NCBI RefSeq assembly: GCF_000620065.1
Contig: NZ_JHVI01000009.1
Span: 1 to 64,000 of the forward strand
DNA length: 64,000 nt
From: Meiothermus cerbereus DSM 11376
Lineage (GTDB): Bacteria; Deinococcota; Deinococci; Deinococcales; Thermaceae
Reading direction: 5' to 3'
This document shows, one piece after another, positions 1-7,730 of the stretch (the first letter of the stretch is position 1; every line of letters starts with the position of its first letter). A model generated the notes under the pieces. That model made no database searches, had not been told where the DNA came from, and saw nothing but the letters and a program-made list of their open reading frames with translations. The position numbers and the translations under genes are program-made.

Positions 1-347
1 AGGTGATAGACGTGTTCCATGCCAGTCAGTATCTCGAACAGGTCATGCTGGAGCTGGGCTGGTCGGAAGAGGCCCGCAGCGCAATCCAGTACCTGGAGCA
101 ACGGGCCGATCGGATGGACTACCCGGCCTATAAAGCCCGGGGCTGGCCCATCGGTTCAGGCCAGGTGGAGGGGATGAACAAGCATGTCATCGGTGCCCGC
201 ATGAAACGCTCGGGGATGCAGTGGAGTCGCCCTGGGGCTTCGCGCACAGCAGCCCACCGCGCCCAGCTATGTAGTTCCCATCCGCTGGTGGCCTTCGAGG
301 CCCTGAGGTGGAGGGCTTTCCCTGTACGGAATTGCTGAGATGCACCC
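1..347 (+). mobile_element. Right end of an ISKra4-like insertion sequence (cut by window edge)
   Basis: The window opens inside an insertion sequence. The transposase stop codon (336-338) overlaps the sequence TGAGATGCACCC at 336-347, whose complement GGGTGCATCTCA resembles the terminal inverted repeats I recall for ISKra4-type elements. The boundary at 347 is therefore a good guess. The left end lies outside the window, so target duplication cannot be checked. Confidence 0.7.
3..338 (+). CDS. ISKra4-family transposase, C-terminal part (5' end outside window)
   Basis: The last about 111 residues of a DDE transposase. The diagnostic block is YKARGWPIGSGQVEGMNK (residues about 43-60), followed by KRSGMQWSRPGA, matching the conserved 'G-x-IGSG-x-VE' and 'R-M-K-x-SGM-x-W' signature of ISKra4-family transposases. 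The Glu in QVEG would be the catalytic E of the DDE triad; the two Asp residues must lie upstream of the window. The frame is open to the left edge, so this is a partial gene and not necessarily a broken one. The stop overlaps the putative terminal repeat, as expected for a compact IS. Family assignment rests on motif recognition only. Confidence 0.75.
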   Translation: MIDVFHASQYLEQVMLELGWSEEARSAIQYLEQRADRMDYPAYKARGWPIGSGQVEGMNKHVIGARMKRSGMQWSRPGASRTAAHRAQLCSSHPLVAFEALRWRAFPVRNC

Positions 348-362
348 ACCGATTACATGGGT

Positions 363-391
363 TTGACACAAGGCGGCCAGACCCCTAAAAT
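363..391 (+). promoter_or_regulatory. Sigma-70 promoter of tRNA-Gln
   Basis: TTGACA at 363-368, a 17-base spacer, and TAAAAT at 386-391: a near-consensus housekeeping promoter. Predicted start of transcription is near 398, giving a 5' leader of about 59 bases before the tRNA. Confidence 0.85.
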
Positions 392-456
392 ACCGATTGC
401 TGTCCTGCGGGTTTCGCAGTGCCATTGGTGTGCAAATCCAAATGACCGCTCCACGC

Positions 457-530
457 TGGGGCATCGTCTAATGGCAGGACAACGGTCTTTGGAACCGTCG
501 GTCGTGGTTCGAGTCCACGTGCCCCAGCCA
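457..530 (+). tRNA. tRNA-Gln (anticodon TTG)
   Basis: A 74-base cloverleaf with encoded CCA. The acceptor stem pairs TGGGGCA (457-463) with TGCCCCA, followed by discriminator G and CCA (528-530). The anticodon arm is ACGGT / CTTTGGA / ACCGT with anticodon TTG, reading CAA and, by wobble, CAG glutamine codons. The T arm carries GGTTCGAGTCC. It sits alone between an IS end and its own terminator, so it is a single-gene transcription unit. Confidence 0.97.
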
Positions 531-545
531 AGCCCAGCACGAGAA

Positions 546-580
546 AAGCCGAGGGTGTGTTACCCTCGGCTTACTCGTTT
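546..580 (+). terminator. Intrinsic terminator of tRNA-Gln
   Basis: Perfect ten-base stem AAGCCGAGGG (546-555) with CCCTCGGCTT (563-572), seven-base loop, then ACTCGTTTT. It lies 16 bases after the tRNA. Confidence 0.85.
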
Positions 581-755
581 TGCGGTGATTTTACAGTTGG
601 TGGATTTAGGCATTGGTGCGCGGTGGGTGTGTGGTTTAGATTTGGTTACTGTATTATTGTGCTGGACAGCGCAACACAAGCCTTCTGGGGTTTTCTGGCA
701 TCGCTGTGACATTTGAGCTTGGGGCTGGCTTTTGGTCTGGTACTATCTAGGCTGT

Positions 756-1148
756 ATGGCGGAAGCAGTGCCCAATAATAAGGTGTTGGTAGTTACCTCG
801 AGCCAGACTCTGCGAGCTTTGCTGGAAATGGCAATCGAAGAGCAGGGTATTGAGGCCCAATTTTTCGAAAAAGCCAAGGACGGCCTGGATTATCTCAAAG
901 CCCATACCCCGCGTGCGATTGTGCTAGACGATGCAATAGAGATTGACCCCTTTTCCATTGCTTCCCGCCTGAAAATGAGCCGCCGACTGCGGGAAGTGCC
1001 GGTTGTACTCTTCATCGCAGATAATGATGAACGAGCCAAGCTAACTGCCGAGTTTGCCAGGGTGGAGCATGTACTCTCCAAGCCGGTGGACCGCAAGGTT
1101 TTCTCCAATATTCTGCGTAATCTGCCACAGCAGCAAGCCAGCGCTTAG
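756..1148 (+). CDS. Degenerate receiver-domain protein (stand-alone response-regulator-like)
   Basis: A 130-residue protein that folds, by pattern, as a single CheY-like receiver: beta strand VLVVTSSQTL near residue 9, VLDD (phosphoacceptor region) near residue 52, VVLFIAD near 85, and the conserved Lys in LSKP near 111. It lacks the usual acidic pair after the first strand (TSS instead of DD), so Mg binding and phosphorylation may be impaired. There is no output domain. The start ATG at 756 follows a -10-like TACTAT (741-746) by nine bases, with TTGGGG at 719-724 as possible -35, so the message may be nearly leaderless. A TTG start at 732 is in frame but would add an unconserved, odd N-terminus. 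The PBP gene begins 14 bases downstream. Confidence 0.65.
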   Translation: MAEAVPNNKVLVVTSSQTLRALLEMAIEEQGIEAQFFEKAKDGLDYLKAHTPRAIVLDDAIEIDPFSIASRLKMSRRLREVPVVLFIADNDERAKLTAEFARVEHVLSKPVDRKVFSNILRNLPQQQASA

Positions 1149-1162
1149 ATCGGTTCCCACGA

Positions 1163-3484
1163 ATGCCCAGGGTGGGGCCTTGGGCCAGGTTTCTTGCTCT
1201 TACAAACCCTCTAATCAATACTGCTAGACTGAAGCACGTGCATAGATTGCTCCAGATTTTGCGGGTGGTGCTGTTTGCGGGGTTCCTGGGAGCGCTGGGG
1301 GCAGCAGGGTATGTGTCCTGGTTGCTGCTGCGCGACCTGCCTAGCCTCGAGACCCTCGAGGACTTGCGCTTTACGGCAACCTCGACATTTTTTACCCGCG
1401 ATGGAATACCCATCGCAGACCTGGCCTCGGTGGAGGATGGGCGGGCCATTGCCCGGCAACTGGTGCGGCTTTCCGAGGTATCGCCAGCGGCAGTGGTGGC
1501 GGTGGTGGTCTCGGAGGATCAGCGTTTTTTCAGGCATTACGGCATCGACTTTATCCGGCTGGTGGGGGGCCTGTACTACTCCCTGCGCGGCGACCTGCAG
1601 GGCGGTTCCACCATCACCACCCAGGTGGTTAAGAACACCTTGCTGCGCGACCTGGCGCTCGAGCGCCGTGGTATTAGCGGCCTCGAGCGCAAGCTAAAAG
1701 AGTTCCCTCTAGCCATCCAGATTGAACGCCGCTACTCCAAAGAAGAAATTTTGGAGATGTACCTCAACGTGGTTCCCTGGGGCGGCAACGCCCAGGGAAT
1801 CTGGGCGGCGGCCCAGGCCTATTTTGGCAAAGAGCCTTCCGAGCTAAACTTGGCCGAAGGGGCTTACCTGGCGGTTCTGATTCCTGCGCCCAACACCCGC
1901 TACCTGGACTACGCCTCGACCCGCCGCCGCATGAATGTTTTGCTGGGCAATATGGTCTCGGAGGGGTGGGTAAGCCAGGCCGAAGCCGACGCAGCCTGGC
2001 GCTACAAGCTGGTACCCAAAGGCTGGGAAGTGGCCTACGACGAGAACGGCAACCTGAAAACGGCCAGGCTGGTTGACCCCAGCGTGCGCATTGTGCCCGA
2101 GCGGAACGTGCGCCTGGCCCCTTATTTCGTATATGAAGTACAGCGCTACCTTAAAGAAAAAATTGGCGCTGAAAAACTGCGCGACCAGGGGGGGTTGCGA
2201 ATCATCACTACCCTTGACCTCAAGATGCAGACTGCTGCTGAAAAGGCGGTGGTGGGCCGTCGCCTGCCAGACCAGGCACAGCTAGCCCTGGTGGGCCTCG
2301 AGCCCAACTCGGGTGAGGTGCTGGCCATGGTGGGAGCGCGCCCGGGCACCGAGGGGGAGTTTAACCGGGCCACCCAGGCCTGGCGTAGCCCTGGCTCGGC
2401 CATTAAGCCATTTACCTATGGTGTGGCTTTAGAGGCTGGCTGGACGCAGGCCACCACCGTGCGCGACTCGCCGGTGGAGTACCGCACACCCAGGGGTGTG
2501 TGGCGGCCAAAAAACTTTGATGGCCGCTACCTCGACCGCCCGGTCAGCATCCGGTATGCCCTGGACAGGTCTTTGAACCTGCCTGCCATCCGTACTGCAG
2601 AGGCCATTGGGGTGCAGCGCTTAGGTGATAAGCTGCGGGCTGCAGGTTTCCGCCTGACTGGGAATATGGCGGTGCTGGCCAACTCAATTGGCGGGGGCGC
2701 CGAGATTACCCCCATGGGCCTGGCGGCGGCTTATGCCAGCTTTGTCAACGGCGGCTACCGGGTCGAGCCACAGCTTGTGCTTAGGGTAGAGGACAGCAAT
2801 GGCCGCATCATCTTTCAGCCCGAACCTAAAAAAGTCTTGCTCTGGACACCGCAGGTGGCCTATCAAATCTGGGACATGCTCAAAGGTTACGTCTACGATG
2901 TACCGCCTGGCTTCCGCTCGAGCCTGGCTTCTGAGGCACGCATTCCTGGGCGTATCGTGGGAGGCAAGACCGGAACCAGCGACGATGCCATCGACCTGTG
3001 GTTTGCAGGGGCCACACGGGGCCTGGTGGCTACCCTCTGGATAGGCCGCGACGACCATAAGCCGCAGCGTATGGGTGGTGTGGAGCCGAGCAGCTCGATG
3101 GTGAACCCCCCTATATGGCGCGACTTTGTGGAGCAGGCCCTGCGGGGCCGTCCTGCGGGCGATTTCCCGCAGCCTTCTGGGCTGGTTCAGGCCACCTTCG
3201 ATCTGCTGACCGGCAACATTAGTTCCAGTGGGGTTACAGCGCTTTTCCCTGCCCATCAAGTGCAACGCCTCGAGGCCGCTAGAAGCCAACCCGCCGTGCT
3301 CGATACCCTGCCACAACCCACCTATATTGCCCGGCCAGGCCCTGCGGTGGCTACTAGCCGGGTCTACCTGACCATTGCCGTAGACCGTCTGACCAACTGT
3401 CTGGCGTCGCCTCAGACCCCTACTGAACGGGTGGCCTGGCTACAGGTGCCGGAAGCTCGTCTTAGCGAATTCCAGTGCAACTGA
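1163..3484 (+). CDS. Class A penicillin-binding protein (bifunctional peptidoglycan synthase)
   Basis: Polymerises lipid II and cross-links peptidoglycan outside the inner membrane. Features in order: one N-terminal membrane anchor (about residues 34-56); glycosyltransferase-51 domain with EDQRFFRHYG near 118 and GGSTITTQ near 147; transpeptidase domain with the SxxK active site in SPGSAIKPF near 410, SLN in DRSLNLP near 470, and KTGT near 602. About 100 C-terminal residues have no motif I recognise. All catalytic motifs are intact. The annotated ATG is at 1163. An in-frame GTG at 1238, preceded by TTGCTC (1194-1199) and AATACT (1217-1222), would remove 25 unanchored residues and is a serious alternative start. 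It is close behind the receiver-like gene, so the two may be cotranscribed. Confidence 0.93.
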   Translation: MPRVGPWARFLALTNPLINTARLKHVHRLLQILRVVLFAGFLGALGAAGYVSWLLLRDLPSLETLEDLRFTATSTFFTRDGIPIADLASVEDGRAIARQLVRLSEVSPAAVVAVVVSEDQRFFRHYGIDFIRLVGGLYYSLRGDLQGGSTITTQVVKNTLLRDLALERRGISGLERKLKEFPLAIQIERRYSKEEILEMYLNVVPWGGNAQGIWAAAQAYFGKEPSELNLAEGAYLAVLIPAPNTRYLDYASTRRRMNVLLGNMVSEGWVSQAEADAAWRYKLVPKGWEVAYDENGNLKTARLVDPSVRIVPERNVRLAPYFVYEVQRYLKEKIGAEKLRDQGGLRIITTLDLKMQTAAEKAVVGRRLPDQAQLALVGLEPNSGEVLAMVGARPGTEGEFNRATQAWRSPGSAIKPFTYGVALEAGWTQATTVRDSPVEYRTPRGVWRPKNFDGRYLDRPVSIRYALDRSLNLPAIRTAEAIGVQRLGDKLRAAGFRLTGNMAVLANSIGGGAEITPMGLAAAYASFVNGGYRVEPQLVLRVEDSNGRIIFQPEPKKVLLWTPQVAYQIWDMLKGYVYDVPPGFRSSLASEARIPGRIVGGKTGTSDDAIDLWFAGATRGLVATLWIGRDDHKPQRMGGVEPSSSMVNPPIWRDFVEQALRGRPAGDFPQPSGLVQATFDLLTGNISSSGVTALFPAHQVQRLEAARSQPAVLDTLPQPTYIARPGPAVATSRVYLTIAVDRLTNCLASPQTPTERVAWLQVPEARLSEFQCN

Positions 3485-3653
3485 TCGTGGCCCCACAATT
3501 ACACCGCACCGCGTGCGAAGTAATTTTGAAATCTCGCTGGATTGTTCCCTTGATGCAGCGAGCCTGAGCGATAGCACCAAAGTGAGCTAGAGGGATGCGC
3601 CATATGAACCTCGTCCCCCAGAAATTGGGTTTTGTTCGACGCAGCGCCCAGAT

Positions 3654-3682
3654 TTGACTTTTGCTCGAGTTGCCATTATCGT
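3654..3682 (+). promoter_or_regulatory. Promoter of the threonine leader peptide and asd
   Basis: TTGACT at 3654-3659, 17-base spacer, TATCGT at 3677-3682. Predicted transcription start is about 3688-3690, only two to four bases before the leader-peptide ATG at 3692, so the leader ORF would be translated from an essentially leaderless RNA. Confidence 0.7.
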
Positions 3683-3691
3683 TGTTCGCAG

Positions 3692-3718
3692 ATGGTTTGG
3701 TATACCACCACTACCTAA
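3692..3718 (+). CDS. Threonine-rich attenuator leader peptide MVWYTTTT
   Basis: Nine codons including stop: ATG GTT TGG TAT ACC ACC ACT ACC TAA. Four consecutive threonine codons directly precede the stop, and a long hairpin starts at the stop codon itself. A terminator follows 27 bases after the stop and asd begins 71 bases after it. This is the arrangement of ribosome-mediated attenuation leaders such as ThrL of enteric bacteria. There is no Shine-Dalgarno; the ORF begins almost at the predicted transcription start. Aspartate semialdehyde made by Asd is the precursor of threonine, so the four Thr codons fit the regulated pathway. Function is inferred; the peptide is too short for homology. 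Confidence 0.75.
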   Translation: MVWYTTTT

Positions 3719-3768
3719 GCGGCAGCTCGCTCGAGTTGCCGCTACCTGCCAGTTGTGGCAGGTTTTTT
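3718..3768 (+). promoter_or_regulatory. Attenuator of asd: pause hairpin plus terminator
   Basis: Hairpin 1 pairs 3718-3728 with 3733-3743 (AGCGGCA with TGCCGCT, continued by a G-T pair and CTC/GAG; loop GCTC). Hairpin 2 pairs CCTGCCA (3745-3751) with TGGCAGG (3756-3762), followed by six T, an intrinsic terminator. A competing pairing of 3736-3742 with 3755-3761 (seven pairs, two of them G-U) would use the 3' arm of hairpin 1 and destroy the terminator. Ribosomes stalled at the Thr codons (3704-3715) would cover the 5' arm of hairpin 1 and favour this antiterminator. The exact switching scheme is inferred. Confidence 0.7.
3745..3768 (+). terminator. Intrinsic terminator (attenuator) upstream of asd
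   Basis: Seven-pair G+C-rich stem, loop GTTG, T6 tract at 3763-3768. It lies 20 bases upstream of the asd start, inside the asd leader, so it cannot be just the end of the PBP gene 260 bases away. Confidence 0.85.
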
Positions 3769-3788
3769 GTTGAAGAAAGGAGAGTGCT

Positions 3789-4787
3789 ATGAGAATTGGG
3801 ATTGTAGGGGCTACCGGAGCGGTTGGAAAAGAGTTGTTGAATGTGCTGGAGAAGCGCAACTTCCCGGTTTCGGAGTTGCGGCTCTATGCCTCGGCGCGCT
3901 CTGCTGGTCGAAGCCTGCTCTTTCGGGGGAAGGAAATCCCTGTGGAAGTCCTGCCCGAGACCCCCTTGCCGGTAGATGTGGTGCTGGCGAGTGCGGGGGG
4001 GGGCATCTCCAAACGCTACGCTCCTATCTGGGCTATGCAATCGGTGGTGATAGATAACTCTTCAGCATTCCGCTACGAACCAGACGTACCGCTGATTGTG
4101 CCCGAGATTAACGCACATGCCATGCGCCACCACAAGAACATTATTGCCAACCCCAACTGCACCACGGCCATCCTGCTGATGGCCCTTTATCCGCTACACA
4201 AAGCCTTCAAGGCCAGGCGGGTGATCGTGAGCACCTACCAAAGCGCCTCAGGGGCTGGCGCAAGCGGAATGGAGGAGCTGCTTCATGGCACCAAGGAGTT
4301 TCTGGCAGGGCATCCAGTTGAACACAAAACCTTTGCCTACCCGTTGCCCTTCAACGTGATCCCACAAATAGATGCCTTCCAGGAAAACGGCTATACCAAA
4401 GAAGAAATGAAGGTTTTGTGGGAAACCCAAAAGATAATGGAAGATCCGCAGATCAGGGTCTCCTGCACGGCAGTAAGGGTTCCTACCTTGCGGGTTCATT
4501 CCGAGGCCGTAACGGTTGAATTTGAGCATCCGGTCAGTCCTGAAGCCGCTCGAGAGGTGTTGCGTGTGGCCCCTGGGGTAGATCTGGTCGATGATCCGAT
4601 CGGCAGGCGCTATCCCATGCCACTTACCGCGACGGGCAAGTTCAACGTAGAGGTGGGGCGGATCCGCAAAAGCCTGGCTTTTGATAACGGGCTGGATTTC
4701 TTTGTGGCGGGTGACCAGTTGCTCAAAGGGGCTGCTTTAAATGCGGTGCAAATTGCGGAGTTGCTACAAAAGCCGATAACAACCTGA
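3789..4787 (+). CDS. asd: Aspartate-semialdehyde dehydrogenase
   Basis: Reduces aspartyl phosphate to aspartate semialdehyde with NADPH, the branch precursor of threonine, methionine and (by the DAP route) lysine. The 332-residue length is typical. Visible landmarks: nucleotide-binding GATGAVGKE at residues 7-15, the active-site Cys124 in NPNCTTA, and [12 protein letters not shown] near 155-165. The ATG at 3789 has a strong ribosome site, AAAGGAGA at 3776-3783. It stands alone, not in a threonine or lysine operon, and is preceded by a threonine-type attenuator. Confidence 0.96.
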   Translation: MRIGIVGATGAVGKELLNVLEKRNFPVSELRLYASARSAGRSLLFRGKEIPVEVLPETPLPVDVVLASAGGGISKRYAPIWAMQSVVIDNSSAFRYEPDVPLIVPEINAHAMRHHKNIIANPNCTTAILLMALYPLHKAFKARRVIVSTYQSASGAGASGMEELLHGTKEFLAGHPVEHKTFAYPLPFNVIPQIDAFQENGYTKEEMKVLWETQKIMEDPQIRVSCTAVRVPTLRVHSEAVTVEFEHPVSPEAAREVLRVAPGVDLVDDPIGRRYPMPLTATGKFNVEVGRIRKSLAFDNGLDFFVAGDQLLKGAALNAVQIAELLQKPITT

Positions 4788-4826
4788 GCCTTCCCAACCC
4801 CCTTTGGAGTGGGTTTGACCTGGCTA

Positions 4827-4933
4827 GCTTTGATTGGTTCTTTTTTGGGGCCCCCGCCTGAAGCGCGGGCAACAGCTCGAAAAACGATGGTGCTCCAACA
4901 ATCCCTAGCGAAACGATTCAGGCGGGGTTCATA
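4827..4933 (+). repeat. Interspersed repeat family R1, copy A (about 110 bp)
   Basis: One of four copies in this window (others at 30231-30352, 33516-33640 and 35299-35411). The core has inverted arms CCCGCCTGAAGCG and CGATTCAGGCGGGG around a middle containing GGTGCTC and AATCCCTAGCG. This copy lacks part of the usual left end and abuts a different repeat (R2) on its right. Such short, structured, non-coding copies are MITE-like or REP-like. Confidence 0.8.
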
Positions 4934-5095
4934 TAATACCGGATTCAAAAAGATAATCTTCAAACAAAAAGCGCTAAGAGGCTATCTTTTTGAATCCTAG
5001 AGCACACCCCTCGCTGCGCTCGGCGAAGAAAGCGTATCCCTTCGGTCGGGTTAGTTCGTCACCGTTCGGTGACGAACTAACCGAATCTGGTATAA
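4934..5095 (+). repeat. 162-bp MITE-like repeat R2, copy 1
   Basis: I find no difference between this and the copy at 53926-54087. The ends are imperfect inverted repeats (TAATACCGGATTC; complement of right end TTATACCAGATTC). Inside are a 15-bp inverted repeat (GGATTCAAAAAGATA 4941-4955 with 4983-4997) and a perfect 15-bp hairpin with loop GTTC (5049-5063 with 5068-5082). No coding capacity. It is inserted between repeat R1 and an IS4-type transposase stump. Confidence 0.85.
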
Positions 5096-5338
5096 GAGCT
5101 GCAGGATCAGCCGTCCGATGGTTTCCTGGTCGAAGCTGAACCCGGCCAGGAACCTTTGGCAGCGGCGGTAGTTGGAGGCGATGTGCACCCAGGGGTTCAA
5201 TGCTACGGCGATCTGGGCCAGGTTGACACTGCGGACGCGGATCAAGGCCAGCACAAATGCGGCCAGAAAGTCCAGTCGGGCTCGATGCCACTGCAGGTGG
5301 GGTCGAAAAACTTCGCTGAGTTCACTATGATGATTCAT
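5096..5338 (-). pseudogene. IS4-type transposase, N-terminal fragment
   Basis: About 80 codons starting at ATG 5338 (minus) encode MNHHSELSEVF, then a stretch with LIRVRSVNLAQIA and SNYRRCQRFLAGF, typical of the N-terminal region of IS4-family transposases with a following catalytic domain of about 250-300 residues. Here the reading frame runs into repeat R2 and stops, so the DDE catalytic core is absent. The fragment cannot transpose. Its upstream side (5339-5366) contains an inverted GGGACT/AGTCCC pair that may be a remnant of the IS end. Confidence 0.7.
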
Positions 5339-5478
5339 GGGACTACCTCTTGGCGGGGCAGTCCCTATTTTTATCAGCTCCTACGTGCTTCTGGCAAGTT
5401 TTGTCGTGTACCTAGACCCTGGCCATTCATCACAGCAAATGGACCACGCTGGCCCGTATACTTGGCGCGGAGGTTTTT

Positions 5479-5928
5479 ATGCACAAATGGCTCATCTTGT
5501 TGGTTTTGTTGCTCAGTCCGGCTTTCGCTCAGAGTGTACAGGTAACTGCCGGTAGCCCTTTTGGCATCAATGCGGGTGTGCGCTTTCCGCTGGTGCCTTT
5601 CCTGGTGGATGGGCGGGTTTATGGCGGCGCCAACCTCTTGACCGGTGGCCCTGCTTCGCTGGGCGGTGGTGCGGATGTGCTGGTTTCGGTACCCCTGACC
5701 GACCTTTACGCCGGGGCGGGCCTGTTTTATGCCACTGGAACCACTGTCTCGCTCGTTGCGCAGGGTTCCAGCAGCGGGGGCCTGGGGGCCCGGGGGGTTG
5801 TTGGAACCTATCTGAACGTGGGCTTGCCGCTCATTGGTTTTTTCGTTGAGGTACACCCCATGCTGTTCTTTGGAGGCTCGAGCACCTTTGGTTTGGGTGC
5901 GGCTGTGGGTGCGAACATCGGCTTCTAG
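5479..5928 (+). CDS. Secreted, glycine-rich envelope protein of unknown function
   Basis: 149 residues with a clear signal peptide (MHKWLILLVLLLSPAFA, cleavage after AFA near residue 17). The rest alternates short hydrophobic stretches with Gly/Ser turns (FGINAGVRF, GGANLLTGGP, FGLGAAVGANIGF) and ends in Phe, a pattern suggesting a small outer-membrane beta-barrel. That is inference; no family is recognised. The ribosome site GGAGG (5468-5472) precedes ATG 5479. A TATACT at 5457-5462 overlaps this leader region and could be the -10. A terminator follows 21 bases after the stop, so it is monocistronic. Confidence 0.7.
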   Translation: MHKWLILLVLLLSPAFAQSVQVTAGSPFGINAGVRFPLVPFLVDGRVYGGANLLTGGPASLGGGADVLVSVPLTDLYAGAGLFYATGTTVSLVAQGSSSGGLGARGVVGTYLNVGLPLIGFFVEVHPMLFFGGSSTFGLGAAVGANIGF

Positions 5929-5949
5929 CTTCTAGAATACTGAATATCA

Positions 5950-5980
5950 ACCTGGGGGCTGTTAAAAACCCCGGGTTTTC
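5950..5980 (+). terminator. Intrinsic terminator between convergent genes
   Basis: ACCTGGGG (5950-5957) pairs with CCCCGGGT (5969-5976) with one G-U pair, followed by TTTTC. It ends the secreted protein gene; on the minus strand it lies just after glpX but has a weak T tract there. Confidence 0.7.
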
Positions 5981-6000
5981 TTGCTTGCAAGGGCAAAGTC

Positions 6001-6987
6001 CTATACGCGGATATTGACTCTTGCGCCACTTTCAAACAAATGTATTGCGTCGATAAAGCGCACTACTTTGGTCTGATACCCCATCACGATGGAGTGGGTG
6101 CGGGCTCCGCCACCAAAGTAGCGTACCCCCTCGAGCAACTCCCCGTGGGTAATGCCGGTGGCAGCAAACACAATTTGGCGGCCAGGGGCAAGGTCATTGG
6201 TGTGGTAGACTTTCTTTTCGTCTACGCCCATCGCGTGCAGCCGCTGAAGTTCGGCCTCGTTGCTGGGCAAAAAACGGCCTTGAATTTCACCGCCCATGCA
6301 CTTCAGAGCGGCCGCAGCCAGCACCCCTTCGGGTGCGCCACCGCTGCCCATCATCACGTGAGCGCCGGTTCCTCGAATGGCAACCGACACGGCAGCTACC
6401 ACGTCGCCGTCGGTGATGAGCTTGACCCTTGCGCCAGCTTCGCGTACCTCGCGGATAAGCTGCTCATGTCGCGGGCGATCCAGGATGACCACTACCAGGT
6501 CTTCTACTTTGCGCTGGAGGGCATCGGCAACGATGCGCAGGTTGGCCTCAACCGGAAAATCCAGGCTCACCTTGCCGGCGGCCGGAGGGCCCACCACCAG
6601 TTTTTGCATGTACATATCGGGCGCGCCCACCAGGCCACCCTTTTCGCTAATAGCGATGACCGTGATGGCGTTGGGGAGCCCTTTGGCAGTAATGTTAGTG
6701 CCTTCTACAGGGTCTACTGCGATATCCACCTCGGGGCCCCCACGGCCGAGAACCTCTCCAATGTAGAGCATGGGGGCCTCGTCCATTTCCCCCTCCCCAA
6801 TCACTACCCGACCAACGATGGGTAGCTCAGAGAGTACCCGACGCATAGCGTCGGTTCCAACAGCGTCTACTTCGTCTTTTTTACCCATTCCAGCTAATCG
6901 GCTGGCTGCTAGCGCGGCCTGTTCAGTAACACGGGCGACCTCGAGCACCAGCAAGCGCTCAATATCCATGTCGGAGTCAAATCGCAT
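6001..6987 (-). CDS. glpX: Fructose-1,6-bisphosphatase class II (GlpX)
   Basis: Hydrolyses fructose 1,6-bisphosphate to fructose 6-phosphate in gluconeogenesis. 328 residues, normal for GlpX. Class II signatures are present: [15 protein letters not shown] near residues 35-49, [11 protein letters not shown] near 64-74 (metal-binding acidic cluster), [11 protein letters not shown] near 88-98, and [11 protein letters not shown] near 211-221. The start is ambiguous: ATG 6987 gives [12 protein letters not shown], and a second ATG six codons on gives MDIERL, where family similarity begins. No Shine-Dalgarno is visible upstream. Confidence 0.95.
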   Translation of the reverse strand: MRFDSDMDIERLLVLEVARVTEQAALAASRLAGMGKKDEVDAVGTDAMRRVLSELPIVGRVVIGEGEMDEAPMLYIGEVLGRGGPEVDIAVDPVEGTNITAKGLPNAITVIAISEKGGLVGAPDMYMQKLVVGPPAAGKVSLDFPVEANLRIVADALQRKVEDLVVVILDRPRHEQLIREVREAGARVKLITDGDVVAAVSVAIRGTGAHVMMGSGGAPEGVLAAAALKCMGGEIQGRFLPSNEAELQRLHAMGVDEKKVYHTNDLAPGRQIVFAATGITHGELLEGVRYFGGGARTHSIVMGYQTKVVRFIDAIHLFESGARVNIRV

Positions 6988-7050
6988 GCTTTAAGCTTAC
7001 CAAGGTCGGTAGGGATTATGGCCTTGGTAGCATTTCCAAACAGTATGCTT

Positions 7051-7668
7051 CTAAGGTTTGTGTCTTCCCCACAGGGTATGGGCCAGGTCAGTAGGGCTAA
7101 CACCTTGTTCGGCCAACAGAAACAACAAATGAAACAGTAGATCCGAAGCCTCCCAAACCAGCTCCTCGCGGCTTTGGTTTTTAGCAGCAATGATGACCTC
7201 GCCCGCTTCCTCACCAATTTTCTTGAGTATTCGATCCAGGCCAGCCTGGTGCATCTTGGCCACGTAAGAGCCTTCCGGCAGCGTAGCAATCCGCTGTTCG
7301 ATGGTCTGATAAACCTTTTCCAACACTTCACCCAACGAGGGCTCGTTAGAACCGGATAGAGGCTGATGAAAGCAGCTCTCGGCCCCGGTGTGGCAGGCTG
7401 GGCCATGTGGGATGACTTTGTACAGCACAGCGTCCTGGTCGCAGTCTAGTAGCACCTCGAGCACCTCCTGGGTATGGCCCGAGGTCAGGCCCTTGACCCA
7501 AAGCTCACCCCGGCTGCGGCTAAAAAAAGTGCTCTGGCGGGTTTGTAGGGTCTGCTTTAGGGCCTCGAGGTTGGCGTAGGCCAGGGTTAATACCTGTCCC
7601 GTGCGTGCGTCCTGCACAATAACTGGAACCAGGCTGCTGGCATCAAAACGAACATTGGCGAGATCCAT
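7051..7668 (-). CDS. hisIE: Bifunctional phosphoribosyl-AMP cyclohydrolase / phosphoribosyl-ATP diphosphatase
   Basis: Catalyses the second and third steps of histidine synthesis. The N-terminal HisI half (about 1-115) shows FFSRSRGELWVKG and the zinc/metal residues in LLDCDQDAVL and HTGAESCF. The C-terminal HisE half (about 120-205) shows LPEGSYVAKMHQ and KKIGEEAGEVIIAAKN, the MazG-like helix with acidic metal ligands. Fusion of the two is common. It lies 62 bases downstream of hisF on the same strand and is probably cotranscribed with it; the rest of the his pathway is not in the window. Confidence 0.95.
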   Translation of the reverse strand: MDLANVRFDASSLVPVIVQDARTGQVLTLAYANLEALKQTLQTRQSTFFSRSRGELWVKGLTSGHTQEVLEVLLDCDQDAVLYKVIPHGPACHTGAESCFHQPLSGSNEPSLGEVLEKVYQTIEQRIATLPEGSYVAKMHQAGLDRILKKIGEEAGEVIIAAKNQSREELVWEASDLLFHLLFLLAEQGVSPTDLAHTLWGRHKP

Positions 7669-7730
7669 AAACTACCCGAGGCCCATTCTGGGCGAGGGAA
7701 CCCTAGATTGCAACCTGCACGAACACACCA

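Noticed and set aside
3485-3653. A riboswitch (lysine, SAM or T-box) in front of asd
   Set aside because: None of the conserved cores I know (T-box AGGGTGG, lysine box, SAM box) is visible; the threonine leader explains the terminator.
3604-3657. A 17-codon ORF (MNLVPQKLGFVRRSAQI) upstream of the threonine leader
   Set aside because: It lies upstream of the asd promoter, has no ribosome site or repeated codon, and ends at the -35. Not part of the attenuator.
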